Below, one piece after another: positions 35,175 to 44,931 of a stretch of 64,000 nucleotides of DNA. The stretch is from JAMQPK01 sp035937795. Its GTDB lineage: Bacteria; Acidobacteriota; Vicinamibacteria; Vicinamibacterales; JAMQPK01. Numbering within the stretch: position 1 is the stretch's first letter; each line of letters begins with the position of its first letter. The stretch lies in assembly GCA_035937795.1 (NCBI GenBank), contig DASZHO010000200.1:12334-76333 (forward strand), given 5' to 3'. A program made the position numbers and the translations under genes. The notes below the pieces were generated by a model. The model searched no databases. It had not been told where the DNA came from and was given only the letters and a program-made list of their open reading frames with translations.

Positions 35175-35896
35175 CCGGCGTCCCGCGGGCGCAGGACGAT
35201 CTGTTCAAGCCGGGGATGACCGCGCGCCAGAGATATTCCGCGCTCGTCGTCGGTAAGAGCGGCTGGCTCGACCTGCTCGCTTACGAGGCCGTCGTGCTGA
35301 TGACGCAGAGCGTCCCGGGTGCGCTCGGCCTCGCGCTGCGCCAGACCTTCTATCCGTCGCTCCTCGGATCGTGCGGGCGCAATGTGGTCTTCGGTCAGAA
35401 TGTCGTGCTGCGGCACCCGCACAAGGTTCGCATCGGCGACAACGTGGTCATTGACGACAACTGCCTCGTCGACGCAAAAGGATCGACCAACTCGGGCATT
35501 CGGATTGGAACGGGCGTGTTCATCGGCCGGAATTCGATCCTTTCCTGCAAGAACGGCGACATCGAGATCGGCGACGGCGCGAACATCGGCTTCAATTGCG
35601 AGATCTTTTCCGCCAGCCGGGTGACGATCGGCGAACGGACGCTGATAGCCGCCTACTGCTACCTGGTAGGGGGAGATCACGATTTTGCCGATCCGGGGAA
35701 ACCGATACTCGACCAGCCGCGGACATCGGCGGGGATCAGCCTGGGAGCCGGCGCGTGGCTGGGGGCCGGCGTGACCGTGCTGGACGGTGTCACGATCGGA
35801 TCGGGCGCTGTCGTCGGCGCGGCGGCCCTGGTGCGCGAGTCGGTGCCCGACAACGCCACCGCGGCGGGTATCCCGGCGCGGATTATTCGCCCATGA
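35165..35896 (+). CDS. Left-handed beta-helix (hexapeptide) acyltransferase
   Basis: From ATG 35165 the protein has 243 residues. After a ~75-residue helical N-terminus come repeated hexapeptides, for example VRIGDNVVIDDNCLV, IEIGDGANIGFNCEI and VTIGSGAVVGAAALV, which form a left-handed beta helix. A GGDHDFAD segment likely holds the catalytic His. Such enzymes acetylate sugars with acetyl-CoA, as in WbbJ-like proteins. The ATG overlaps the SDR frame by ten bases, and the stop overlaps the next ATG. It likely decorates the polysaccharide. Confidence 0.85.
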   Translation: MAVTGVPRAQDDLFKPGMTARQRYSALVVGKSGWLDLLAYEAVVLMTQSVPGALGLALRQTFYPSLLGSCGRNVVFGQNVVLRHPHKVRIGDNVVIDDNCLVDAKGSTNSGIRIGTGVFIGRNSILSCKNGDIEIGDGANIGFNCEIFSASRVTIGERTLIAAYCYLVGGDHDFADPGKPILDQPRTSAGISLGAGAWLGAGVTVLDGVTIGSGAVVGAAALVRESVPDNATAAGIPARIIRP

Positions 35897-36936
35897 GCCG
35901 AGTCGCGGTCGTGACATCCAGCCCGTTGTTTGTGGAGGGTGGCCATCTGGTGATGGCGCGTTCGCTTGTTCGGGCGCTTCGCGAAGCCGGCCATGAATCG
36001 CAGCTCGTGATCACGCCACAGAACCGGTTCGGCCGTCAGGCGTCTGCGTACCTCGCAGCCTGGCTGACCGATCTGGGCGTCGGCCACGATGGGCAGAAAG
36101 TCAACCAGGTTATCTCCCTGCGCTATCCGAGCTACGCCGTGCGTCACCCGTTCCATGTCTGCTGGCTCAACCACACCATGCGCGAGTACTACGATCAGTG
36201 GGACGCCTTCAGCGCGCCCCTGAGCTGGAAGGGGCGGCTGAAGGAGAGCGCGCGCCGGCTGCTCATCCACCGGGTCGATCGACGGCTCCTCACGAAGAAC
36301 GTGCGGAAGCTGTTCACGCTCTCTCGCACCGTGCAGGCCCGGCTGACGCGCTGGGGGTCGATCGGCTCCGAGGTGCTGTATCCTCCGCCGCCGCAGCGAG
36401 CCTACCGGTGCGAGGCTTACGGTGACTATATTTTTGCCGTTTCCCGTCTCGCGCCACTCAAGCGGCTGTCGCTCCTGATAGAGGCGCTGGCCGATCCGGC
36501 GGCGGAAGGGATTCGCTGCGTGATTGCCGGAGAAGGCGAAGAGCGCGCTATCCTGGAGCAGGCGATCTCCGCGCGAGGCCTGTCGCCGCGGGTCAAGTTG
36601 ATCGGCCGTATAGACGACCATCAGCTTGTCGACCATCTGTCGCGGTGCCGGGCCGTGTGTTTCCCCCCCTTTGATGAAGACTACGGATTCGTGACCGTCG
36701 AGGCGTTCGCGTCGCGCAAACCGGTCATTACCTGTACCGACAGCGGCGGCGCCGCCGAGCTGGTCGCGGACGGCGTGACCGGCAGAGTGTGCGCGCCGCG
36801 GCCGCAGGCGCTCGCCGTGGCGCTGCGTGAGGTGATGGAGGATGCCGGCCTGGCGGAGCGGATGGGGGGCGCCGGCCTCGAGCGCGCGTCCCGATTGACG
36901 TGGCCTGCCGCGCTCGGCCAACTACTGATGGAGTGA
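35893..36936 (+). CDS. GT4 family glycosyltransferase
   Basis: The ATG at 35893 overlaps the acyltransferase stop and gives 347 residues. VAVVTSSPLFVEGGHLVMARSLV begins the acceptor domain. The donor domain has VSRLAPLKRLSLLIEAL, IAGEGEERAIL and the EX7E motif in DEDYGFVTVEAFASRKP. It is a retaining transferase by family. It is the last polysaccharide gene before ttcA, which starts three bases after its stop. Confidence 0.87.
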   Translation: MSRVAVVTSSPLFVEGGHLVMARSLVRALREAGHESQLVITPQNRFGRQASAYLAAWLTDLGVGHDGQKVNQVISLRYPSYAVRHPFHVCWLNHTMREYYDQWDAFSAPLSWKGRLKESARRLLIHRVDRRLLTKNVRKLFTLSRTVQARLTRWGSIGSEVLYPPPPQRAYRCEAYGDYIFAVSRLAPLKRLSLLIEALADPAAEGIRCVIAGEGEERAILEQAISARGLSPRVKLIGRIDDHQLVDHLSRCRAVCFPPFDEDYGFVTVEAFASRKPVITCTDSGGAAELVADGVTGRVCAPRPQALAVALREVMEDAGLAERMGGAGLERASRLTWPAALGQLLME

Positions 36937-36938
36937 AC

Positions 36939-37750
<812 letters not shown>

Positions 37751-37754
<4 letters not shown>

Positions 37755-38200
37755 AGGCCGTCATTCAGCGCGTGTCTTCCGCGCAGGTTCGAGTCGCCCA
37801 GCGCGTCGTCGGTGAAATCGACAAGGGTCTTCTTCTGTTTGCCGGAGTTGAGAAGACCGACGGTCCAGACGACGTTCGATACATCGCAGGAAAGGTGCGC
37901 GACCTCCGGATCTTCGAAGACGCTCGGGGAAAGATGAACGTGCCCGTCGGCGATGCGGGCGGCGCCGTGCTGGTGGTGTCGCAATTCACGCTATGCGGCG
38001 ACTGCCGGCGCGGACGCCGGCCGTCGTTCGACGAAGCCGCAGCGCCGGAGGCGGCGCGGCCGATTTACGAGCAGCTGATTGCGGCGCTCCGCACGTCGCA
38101 GCTTGAGGTTCAGACCGGCGAATTTCAGGCCCACATGGATGTCGAGCTCGTCAACGACGGTCCGGTGACGATCTTGCTCGATAGCCGGCGCCGCTTCTGA
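37751..38200 (+). CDS. dtd: D-aminoacyl-tRNA deacylase
   Basis: The 149-residue product is normal length for DTD. It keeps both active-site signatures: SQFTLCGD (family SQxTL) and NDGPVT (family NxGPVT). DTD removes D-amino acids wrongly attached to tRNA. The ATG overlaps the ttcA stop. It ends the plus-strand operon that began at 32249. Confidence 0.95.
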
Positions 38201-38223
38201 AAGGGCGCGTTTCAGGAGATGTG

Positions 38224-39063
38224 ATGAGACTTCGAGATGCGATCTGCGGCGCCATGGTCCTCTCGGCGCTCGCGCCGGCCGGCGCACGTGCCCAGCAGCG
38301 GCCGCTGGTGACTGAAGATCCGGAAACGGTGGGCGTCAACCGCGTGCTCGTCGAAGGCGGGATGGAGTTCGACCGGGACCAGCTGTATTCGGCATACGGT
38401 CTGAAGGGCGACACCACGCATGGGCCCACCTTCGGCGTCAGCGTGGGCCTCGGCCCCAGCACCGAAATTCATGTCGATGCCGGCCTGTTGCAGCGCCTCC
38501 ATGTCAACACGCGCACACCAGCGCCTCTTTCCCAGGTCCTTGATTTCACTACCGGCACCTCGTCGAGCCTCGAAGACTTCACCGTCGCGACGAAGATTCG
38601 CCTCGCGGGGGAGCACGAGGGCCACCCGGCGTTCGGCGTTCGCTTCGGCACCAAGCTGCCGACGGCCAGGCGCGAGAGTGGCATGGGGCTCGGCACGACT
38701 GACTTTTTTGCGGCGTTTCTCGTCGGCAAGACCGTCGAGTCTGTCCGCACCGTCGGCAATGTCGGCTTGTTGGTGCTGGGCAATCCGATCAGCGCGCAGC
38801 AACCGGTCCGCGCGCTCGCGTTGGGGCTGTCGGTCGCGCGCGCGCTGACCAACGACTTCGAGGTGGTCGGCGAAGTCAACGGTCATCTGGATCCGATGGG
38901 CCCCGCTCCTCCGCCAGGCACGGAGGGCCGGGGCATCCTGCGGCTCGCCGGCCGTTACACGCACGGGCTGCTCCGCCTGGACCTCGGCATTCTGGTCGGC
39001 ATTACCCCGCGCGACCCGGCGTTCGGCATCTCTGCGGGCGCCACCTACGTGATCGGCAAGTGA
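38224..39063 (+). CDS. Predicted outer-membrane beta-barrel protein
   Basis: From ATG 38224 the product has 279 residues and a signal peptide ending near ARAQQ. The mature part is rich in alternating hydrophobic strands and Gly, for example FGVSVGLGPSTEIHVDAGLL, and ends with SAGATYVIGK, as in Phenol_MetA_deg/transporter-type outer-membrane proteins. AGGAG lies five bases before ATG; a GTG three bases earlier is too close to it. It converges on the glycerol-3-phosphate dehydrogenase gene with three bases between stops. Cargo unknown. Confidence 0.7.
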   Translation: MRLRDAICGAMVLSALAPAGARAQQRPLVTEDPETVGVNRVLVEGGMEFDRDQLYSAYGLKGDTTHGPTFGVSVGLGPSTEIHVDAGLLQRLHVNTRTPAPLSQVLDFTTGTSSSLEDFTVATKIRLAGEHEGHPAFGVRFGTKLPTARRESGMGLGTTDFFAAFLVGKTVESVRTVGNVGLLVLGNPISAQQPVRALALGLSVARALTNDFEVVGEVNGHLDPMGPAPPPGTEGRGILRLAGRYTHGLLRLDLGILVGITPRDPAFGISAGATYVIGK

Positions 39064-39066
39064 GCG

Positions 39067-40524
39067 TCATCCGATTTCGTAGAAGTTCTTGACGGCGGCG
39101 ATCTCCGAGGCGGTGCGATCGGCGGACCAGCCAAGAATCTGCTGCATACTGCTGCCGTACCTCGCGACGAGCTCATCGCCGGGATAGCCGGCGGCGCCCA
39201 CGCCGGTGCGGCGAATCACGACGTCGGCCAGCGTCTGCGCCATCTCCACGTCGATCGCCCGGCGCATCGGATCGCCGGCAGGCGCGTCCTCGATTCCCGC
39301 GGTCGGCAGCTCCAATTCAGCCGTCCGGCACGCCACGGCAGGACGGCGGAGCTTCTTCAGGATCAGATCGACGGCCTGCTGCGCAACCGCGCGCGCTGTC
39401 GTGTACTTCACGCCGACGATCGACATCACGCCGGGCAAGCCGTCCTGGGCGTGGTCGATGATCTGCGAATGGCCCAGCAGCGTGAGCCGGCGGTCGCGCT
39501 TCGCTGCGGGAACGATTCCTCGATGCACCAGCGTCACTTCGGAGGCATCGAGATCGAGGCCTCGAAAAGCTTCGTTCACTTCGGCGAGAAACGAGGCCAC
39601 TTCGCCGCTGTCTGCTCCCCGATCGTCCGGAGCATGCTCACGGGCCGATTCGCTGGTGCCGACCAGCGAGCGGCCTTGCCACGGGAGCAGGACGAACGCC
39701 CGTCCGCTTTTTGCCGGCGCGACGAGTGCAGCCGGGCGTGCCGGACGCGACGTCACGAGATTCATCGCCTTCAGCAGCGGCCACGAACGCGTCACCCCTG
39801 ATTGCGCAAGAAGCGACGACACCCACGGTCCGGCCGCGTTCACGACCAGCCGTGCCCGGACTTCGAAGCCGGCGTTCGTCCGCACATCGCGCGCGGGGAT
39901 CCGTTTGACGCCGTCGTGATCTTTGACCGGTCCCAACGCCTCGGCGTAGTTCGCCAGCACCGCGCCGCCCTCGGCCGCGCCCAGCGCGAACGCGAGCGTG
40001 AGCCGATCGTTATGTACGGCTTCGTAGTCGTACCACATGGCACCGGCGCCGAGGTGTCCGGTCTCGAGACCCTCGAAGAACGTCCGGCACTCCGAGGCAG
40101 GCACGAGCCGGCCTGGCGGCAGATGAAGCCTCGGCTCGAGTCCCCGGTTGCGGTCCGACGCAATCACGGCGTCAATTGCAAGCGCGGCCCGCATTGCGAG
40201 CGGATTCCTGGTGAGCGTCGGCGACGTCGGCATGACGAAAGGAAGCGGCGCCACAAATCGCGGCGCTATCCGCGCGAAGGCGCGCCGCTCGCGAATCGCC
40301 TCGCGCATGCGGCGCACGTCGGCGGTCTGCAGGTAGCGAAGCCCGCCGTGGATCGTTTTCAGATGATTGAAGGAGGTCGCCCCGCCAAAATCGCCCCGTT
40401 CGACCAGCGCAACCGCGAGCCCGCGCTGCGCCGCGTCGTAGGCGGCCGACAGGCCGTAGATGCCGCCGCCGACGATGAGGAGGTCGAACAGAGTGGAGGA
40501 GAGACGCGGAAGATCTCTGATCAC
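39067..40524 (-). CDS. glpD: FAD-dependent glycerol-3-phosphate dehydrogenase
   Basis: The 485-residue protein begins with LLIVGGGIYGLSAAYDAAQRG and has the family block TSFNHLKTIHGGLRYLQ. The C-terminal region IVGVKYTTARAVA is also characteristic. It oxidises sn-glycerol 3-phosphate to dihydroxyacetone phosphate and feeds electrons to quinone. Start is GTG 40524, in a 26-base gap shared with the divergent methyltransferase. Related FAD enzymes of the DAO family exist, but the TSF-N-T-HGGLRYL block supports GlpD/GlpA. Confidence 0.85.
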   Translation of the reverse strand: MIRDLPRLSSTLFDLLIVGGGIYGLSAAYDAAQRGLAVALVERGDFGGATSFNHLKTIHGGLRYLQTADVRRMREAIRERRAFARIAPRFVAPLPFVMPTSPTLTRNPLAMRAALAIDAVIASDRNRGLEPRLHLPPGRLVPASECRTFFEGLETGHLGAGAMWYDYEAVHNDRLTLAFALGAAEGGAVLANYAEALGPVKDHDGVKRIPARDVRTNAGFEVRARLVVNAAGPWVSSLLAQSGVTRSWPLLKAMNLVTSRPARPAALVAPAKSGRAFVLLPWQGRSLVGTSESAREHAPDDRGADSGEVASFLAEVNEAFRGLDLDASEVTLVHRGIVPAAKRDRRLTLLGHSQIIDHAQDGLPGVMSIVGVKYTTARAVAQQAVDLILKKLRRPAVACRTAELELPTAGIEDAPAGDPMRRAIDVEMAQTLADVVIRRTGVGAAGYPGDELVARYGSSMQQILGWSADRTASEIAAVKNFYEIG

Positions 40525-40537
40525 GCCGGAGATATCT

Positions 40538-40543
40538 TATAGT
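40538..40543 (+). promoter_or_regulatory. -10-like TATAGT, leaderless candidate
   Basis: TATAGT is followed by seven bases and GTG 40551. On the opposite strand the overlapping TATAAG lies eleven bases before the glpD GTG, so this 26-base gap may hold overlapping -10 elements for both genes. Confidence 0.45.
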
Positions 40544-40550
40544 AGGCGTC

Positions 40551-41330
40551 GTGTCGAAACCTTCGCCGCCGATCGCGTCCCAGCGCTCGGTCCGCCAGTA
40601 CTGGGAAGAGCACATTCACGATCTCGACGTCACGCGTCACCCGCCCGGGTCGCCGGGATTTTTCGCCGACCTCGAGCAATACCATTTCGAGAAGCTCCAC
40701 CATCTGCCGCGGCTGGTGCCCTTCGATCAGTACCGTGGCCGGCGCGTGCTGGAGGTGGGATGCGGTGCCGGCACCGACCTGATTCGATTCGCGCGAAACG
40801 GCGCGCGCGTCACCGGCGTCGACATGGCCGCCTCGGCCGTCAAACTGGCCGCCGGCAATTTCTCGATCGAAGGACGGAAGGCGGGTCTGCTGGTGGCCGA
40901 CGGTGAAGCCCTGCCGTTCGCCGATCACAGCTTCGATCTCGTCTACGCTCACGGCGTCGTGCAGTACACAACCAGCGATCGCGCGCTGGTACAGGAATGC
41001 CGCCGCGTCCTCAATCCCGGCGGCCTGGCGATTTTTCAGGTCTACAACCGGATTTCCTGGCTGAACGCCTTGTCGCGCGTGACCAAGGTCGACCTCGAGC
41101 ACACCGACGCGCCGGTCCTCGGGAAATATTCAATCGGCGAGTTCAAGAGCCTCCTCAAAGACTTTTCGCGGGTGCGGATCGTGCCCGAGCGGTTTCCCGT
41201 CAAGACGCGGCTGCACGGCGGGTTGAAAGGCTTGATCTACAACACATGCTTCGTGGGGCTGTTCAATGCCATGCCGAGATCGCTGGTGCGCCGGTACGGC
41301 TGGCATCTGCTGGCGTTCTGTGAGGCTTAG
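40551..41330 (+). CDS. Class I SAM-dependent methyltransferase
   Basis: The 259-residue protein has motif I VLEVGCGAGTDLIRFARNG, GVDMAASAV and FDLVYAHGVVQYT, typical of Methyltransf_11/25 enzymes. The N-terminal YWEEHIHDLDVTRHPPGS matches a group of stand-alone methyltransferases often found near polysaccharide genes. Its TAG is directly followed by the dapF GTG, so they form an operon. Substrate is not known. Confidence 0.82.
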   Translation: MSKPSPPIASQRSVRQYWEEHIHDLDVTRHPPGSPGFFADLEQYHFEKLHHLPRLVPFDQYRGRRVLEVGCGAGTDLIRFARNGARVTGVDMAASAVKLAAGNFSIEGRKAGLLVADGEALPFADHSFDLVYAHGVVQYTTSDRALVQECRRVLNPGGLAIFQVYNRISWLNALSRVTKVDLEHTDAPVLGKYSIGEFKSLLKDFSRVRIVPERFPVKTRLHGGLKGLIYNTCFVGLFNAMPRSLVRRYGWHLLAFCEA

Positions 41331-42146
41331 GTGAGGCCGAAGGGTATTCCGGTCGTGAAGGGCCACGCTTACGGAAACGACTTTCTGCTCGTGCCGCAAT
41401 CGGCCGTGGCGGGGCTCGATCTCGGACCGTTGTCGCGCGCGATGTGCCATCGGCAGACCGGCATCGGCGGCGACGGCCTTGTCACCTACAGGTTCGACGG
41501 CGGGCACGGCGCGGACGCGTCCTTCCGTCTCTTCAACGCGGACGGAAGCCCTTCGGAGATGTCGGGCAACGGCATCCGGTGTCTGGCGGCGCTCTTGGGC
41601 CGCGAAAATCCGGAGATGTCGACCGTCACGATCGACACGCCCGCCGGGCTGAAAGTGCTCGAGTTGATGGGAGATGCGGAAGACGCGCGCACGTTCAGGG
41701 CGTCGATGGGCGCGCCAACCGATATTCGCGTGCTCACGCTCGAGGCCGCCGGCGAGCGTGTGCGGGTGGTCGCCTTGTCGGTCGGCAATCCGCAATGCGT
41801 GCTGCTGGAGAATTCCCTGGATGAGTCGCGGCTTCACCGGCTCGGGCCCGCGCTCGAACACCATCCGCAGTTTCCCCACCGCACCAACGTCTCGTTTGCG
41901 CATGTTGAAACGCCGGACCGCATTCGTATCCTGATCTGGGAGCGCGGGGCCGGGCCGACGCTGGCGAGCGGCACGGGCGCCTGCGGCGCAGCGGTGGCCG
42001 CCGCTGCCCATGGCGGGGCGGCGCGCGATGTCGAAGTGGTGTCTCCGGGCGGCAGCCAGCGCGTCGAGTGGCGCGAAGACGGCCTCTATCTTACCGGCTG
42101 GGCAAAGCTGGTGTTCGAAGGCGTCTGGCTTGGACCTGTGGTCTAG
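41331..42146 (+). CDS. dapF: Diaminopimelate epimerase
   Basis: The 271-residue product has the two active-site cysteines in GNGIRC (C84) and SGTGACGAA (C218), and GHAYGNDFLLV near the N-terminus. It interconverts LL- and meso-diaminopimelate for lysine and peptidoglycan. Start GTG 41331 abuts the methyltransferase stop. After the stop at 42146 comes a small GGTCTAGTGG direct repeat and a near-palindrome, without a T-run. Confidence 0.93.
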   Translation: MRPKGIPVVKGHAYGNDFLLVPQSAVAGLDLGPLSRAMCHRQTGIGGDGLVTYRFDGGHGADASFRLFNADGSPSEMSGNGIRCLAALLGRENPEMSTVTIDTPAGLKVLELMGDAEDARTFRASMGAPTDIRVLTLEAAGERVRVVALSVGNPQCVLLENSLDESRLHRLGPALEHHPQFPHRTNVSFAHVETPDRIRILIWERGAGPTLASGTGACGAAVAAAAHGGAARDVEVVSPGGSQRVEWREDGLYLTGWAKLVFEGVWLGPVV

Positions 42147-42271
42147 TGGGGTCTAGTGGGCCACTAAGATTAGGTGGCAGTTTTCAAAGTCGCCGGCCCT
42201 GCGCCGCGGCGCAGTTTCGACGTCCCTCGGCCCTCCCTTCAGCCTCGCGCTTCCTGTCTCGAGGCCGGCGG

Positions 42272-42862
42272 CTAACGCTTCGGACGCGGGCCGCGACCGC
42301 CATTCAGCCCATCCAGCTGAGCAATCACGAGGCGCAACTGGGCCGCGGTGTCGGAAAGCTGTTGCTGGCTGGCCTGATAGTCTCCGTCGTTGATCTGCGT
42401 GCCCGCTTTTTGCAGAGACGTATCGGCGCTGGCAATCGCCGCGCGCTGCGCGTTCAGCGATCGCCGTGGAACGTGCGCCGCCTCCACCGCGGCGAGCCGC
42501 CCATTGGCCTGCGCGAGCAGCGCCGTCACCTCGCTCAGGCGCCGTTCGGCGCCGCTGCGGAGAGCGACCTGCTGGTCGGCGGCCTGCTTGGCGGCCGCTT
42601 GCGCGCGTTCGCGGCTGTCGAGCGCATGGTTGAGCGCCAGCCGGTAGTCACGCTGGTCGACGGCGTCCTGCGCCTGCTTCAACGCGTCGACCGCGGCTTG
42701 ATATTCCTCGGTGGCGTACCGATCGGCGCCGGCGGCGCGGGCGGCATCGATGGCCCCTTGCGCCTGATCCATTTCGCGGGTTGGCGGTGTCCCGCACGCC
42801 GAGCTGAAGAGCGCAACGCAGAAAATGAGTACAGTCGCCACCAACGACAGGCGATCGAACAT
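42272..42862 (-). CDS. DUF4398-type helical lipoprotein
   Basis: From ATG 42862 the product has 196 residues. The signal ends at FSSAC, a lipobox, and is followed by TPPTREMDQAQGAIDAARAAG, the usual start of DUF4398 proteins. The rest is Ala/Gln-rich with heptad-like helix, suited to a coiled coil. It probably sits on the outer membrane facing the periplasm. A TATACT hexamer lies seven bases before ATG. It is divergent from radC with 28 bases between starts. Function is unknown. Confidence 0.8.
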   Translation of the reverse strand: MFDRLSLVATVLIFCVALFSSACGTPPTREMDQAQGAIDAARAAGADRYATEEYQAAVDALKQAQDAVDQRDYRLALNHALDSRERAQAAAKQAADQQVALRSGAERRLSEVTALLAQANGRLAAVEAAHVPRRSLNAQRAAIASADTSLQKAGTQINDGDYQASQQQLSDTAAQLRLVIAQLDGLNGGRGPRPKR

Positions 42863-42869
42863 CACGCTG

Positions 42870-42875
42870 AGTATA
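42870..42875 (-). promoter_or_regulatory. -10 hexamer TATACT, leaderless candidate
   Basis: TATACT is followed by seven bases and ATG 42862, with no ribosome-binding sequence between. The same GTATAC palindrome could serve radC on the other strand. Confidence 0.45.
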
Positions 42876-42890
42876 CCCCGCCACGCACAT

Positions 42891-43559
42891 ATGAAAGCGC
42901 TGTCGCCGGACGATCGGCCACGCGAAAAACTCCTCCGTTTGGGCGCCGCCGGATTGGGCGACAACGAGCTCGTCGCGATTGTGGTGGGCAGCGGCTCGCG
43001 TCGGGCCAACGCGCTGGCGCTGGCGAACCAGATTCTGGAAAATGCCGGCGGGCTGCACGGCATTCCCAGGAGCGGCGTCGACGACCTCCGGCGCCTCGAC
43101 GGGATGGGGCTCGCGAAGGCGGCGCAGGTGCTCGCCGCGGTGGAGCTGGGCCGCCGGACGTTGCTGCGCTGCCCGCCCGTGCGCGTGAAATTCAGTCACC
43201 CGCGCGACGTCGCCGGCTACCTGCTGCCGCAATTCGGCTCGCGGCCCGTCGAACAGTTTGGCCTCGTGATGCTCGACACCAAGCATCGGCTGCTGCGCAC
43301 GTCGGTGATTTCGGTCGGCACGCTCGACTCCAGCCCGGCCCACCCCCGCGAAATTTTTCGCGAGGCGGCCTCCGCCTCCGCAGCCTGCATCGTGCTGTTC
43401 CACAACCATCCGTCTGGCGATCCGACGCCGAGCGTCGACGACGTCGACTTGACGAGGCGGCTCGTGGCGGCAGGCGAGTTGATGGGCATCGATGTGGTCG
43501 ACCATTTGATTCTGGCCGACACGCGTTACTTCAGCTTCAAAGAGGCTGGTAGACTATAG
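42891..43559 (+). CDS. radC: RadC-like JAB domain DNA-repair protein
   Basis: From ATG 42891 the protein has 222 residues. Helix-hairpin-helix segments (IPRSGVDDLRRLDGMG) precede the JAB/MPN zinc motif HNHPSGDPTPS with a downstream Asp. This is the standard RadC layout; its biochemical role is not settled. It is divergent from the DUF4398 gene and is followed 35 bases later by larC, with heptanucleotide repeats in the gap. Confidence 0.9.
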   Translation: MKALSPDDRPREKLLRLGAAGLGDNELVAIVVGSGSRRANALALANQILENAGGLHGIPRSGVDDLRRLDGMGLAKAAQVLAAVELGRRTLLRCPPVRVKFSHPRDVAGYLLPQFGSRPVEQFGLVMLDTKHRLLRTSVISVGTLDSSPAHPREIFREAASASAACIVLFHNHPSGDPTPSVDDVDLTRRLVAAGELMGIDVVDHLILADTRYFSFKEAGRL

Positions 43560-43573
43560 GGCTTCGGGCTGCC

Positions 43574-43601
43574 CTGAGCCCTGAGCCCTGAGCTTTGAGC
43601 C
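43574..43601 (+). repeat. CTGAGCC heptanucleotide repeat, four units
   Basis: Four contiguous seven-base units read CTGAGCC, CTGAGCC, CTGAGCT and TTGAGCC. The last contains the TTG start codon of larC. Related units occur at 50.6, 52.1, 54.0 and 59.1 kb. Confidence 0.9.
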
Positions 43602-44914
43602 GAATTCTCTACTTCGATTGTTTCTCCGGCGCCTCCGGCGATATGGTGCTGGGCGCGTTGCTCGATGCCGGGCTGCCGCTCGAGGAGCTTCGCGCGGCGC
43701 TCGGCAGCCTTGCCGTCGAGGGCGTCTCGGTGTCGGCTGCGAAGGTACTGCGCGCGGGGGTGTCAGCCACGAAGTTTTCCGTTCACGAAAACGGCCGGTA
43801 CGGTCATCCGCATGACCATGCGCATTCGCACGATCACGACGAGCGCCATCTCCACGATCACCCGCGCGAGCAGGCAACCGCGCACACGCACGATCACTCC
43901 GCCGCAGCGGTCGCCCAGGCGCATGGCCACCGGAGCCTCCCGGAGATTAACGCCCTCATCGAGCGGTCGGCGTTGTCGGGGTCCGCGAAGTCGCGCGCCG
44001 GCCAGCTGTTTCAGCGGCTGGGCGAGGTCGAGGCGGCCATCCACCAGATTCCTGTCGAGACCATTCACCTTCACGAGGTCGGCGCCCTCGACTCGATTAT
44101 CGACATCGTCGGCGCGGTGTTCGCCCTCGAGTGGTTCAAGGCCGATCGCATCGTTTCCTCGCCGTTGAACGTCGGCGGAGGAATGGTGATGTCCGCTCAC
44201 GGCCGGTTTCCGGTGCCCGCGCCTGCGACTCTGAAGCTGCTCGAAGGGATTCCGATGTACTCGTCAGGCGCCGAGCGGGAGCTGGTCACGCCCACCGGCG
44301 CGTTGCTGGTGTCTTCCTACGCAACGGCGTTTGGTCCGACGCCCGCGATGACCGTCGATAGGATAGGTTACGGCGCCGGCGATCGCGACCCGTCGGACAC
44401 GCCGAACGTGCTGCGCGTGATGATTGGCGAGAGCGCCGGGCACGCGGGCACCGAGCAGATCGTCGTGGTCGAGTGCGAGATCGACGACATGAACCCGCAG
44501 CTGTTCGGATCGGTGATGGACAGGTTGTATGCCGCCGGAGCGCTGGAAGTCTATTTCGCGGCCGTCCAGATGAAAAAGAACCGGCCCGGCACGCTGCTCA
44601 CGATCCTGGCGCGCCCCGAGCAGCGCGGGAGTCTCGTGTCGATCGTGTTTCGAGAGACGACGACAATTGGCGTGCGGTATCACGAGGTCACGCGAGAGCG
44701 GCTGGAGCGCGAAATCGTTCGTGTGGAAACGCCTCTCGGCCCCATTCGTTTCAAAGTTGCCCGGCTTTGCGGGGAGGTGGTGAACGCGTCGCCCGAGTTC
44801 GAAGACTGCCTACGCGTTGCTGCCGGCGAGGCGATGCCCGTCAAGGAAGTGCAGGCGATCGCCGTGAAGGCTTACCTGGACCGGGAGAACGCCGGGCGCA
44901 ACCCTCAGGGCTGA
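43595..44914 (+). CDS. larC: Nickel-pincer cofactor biosynthesis protein LarC
   Basis: The 439-residue protein opens with RILYFDCFSGASGDMVLGA, the signature of LarC (DUF111). LarC inserts nickel into the pincer cofactor of lactate racemase and related enzymes, using CTP. A His-rich stretch with HPHDHAHSHDHDERHLHD (~70-87) and a second HTHDH follow, a likely nickel store. The whole protein is one frame, unlike the frameshifted LarC1/LarC2 of lactobacilli. Start TTG 43595 is in the repeat; the next Met would remove the signature. No larA, larB or larE is in the window. metG follows by 17 bases. Confidence 0.9.
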   Translation: MSRILYFDCFSGASGDMVLGALLDAGLPLEELRAALGSLAVEGVSVSAAKVLRAGVSATKFSVHENGRYGHPHDHAHSHDHDERHLHDHPREQATAHTHDHSAAAVAQAHGHRSLPEINALIERSALSGSAKSRAGQLFQRLGEVEAAIHQIPVETIHLHEVGALDSIIDIVGAVFALEWFKADRIVSSPLNVGGGMVMSAHGRFPVPAPATLKLLEGIPMYSSGAERELVTPTGALLVSSYATAFGPTPAMTVDRIGYGAGDRDPSDTPNVLRVMIGESAGHAGTEQIVVVECEIDDMNPQLFGSVMDRLYAAGALEVYFAAVQMKKNRPGTLLTILARPEQRGSLVSIVFRETTTIGVRYHEVTRERLEREIVRVETPLGPIRFKVARLCGEVVNASPEFEDCLRVAAGEAMPVKEVQAIAVKAYLDRENAGRNPQG

Positions 44915-44931
44915 CGAACCGCTCAAACACC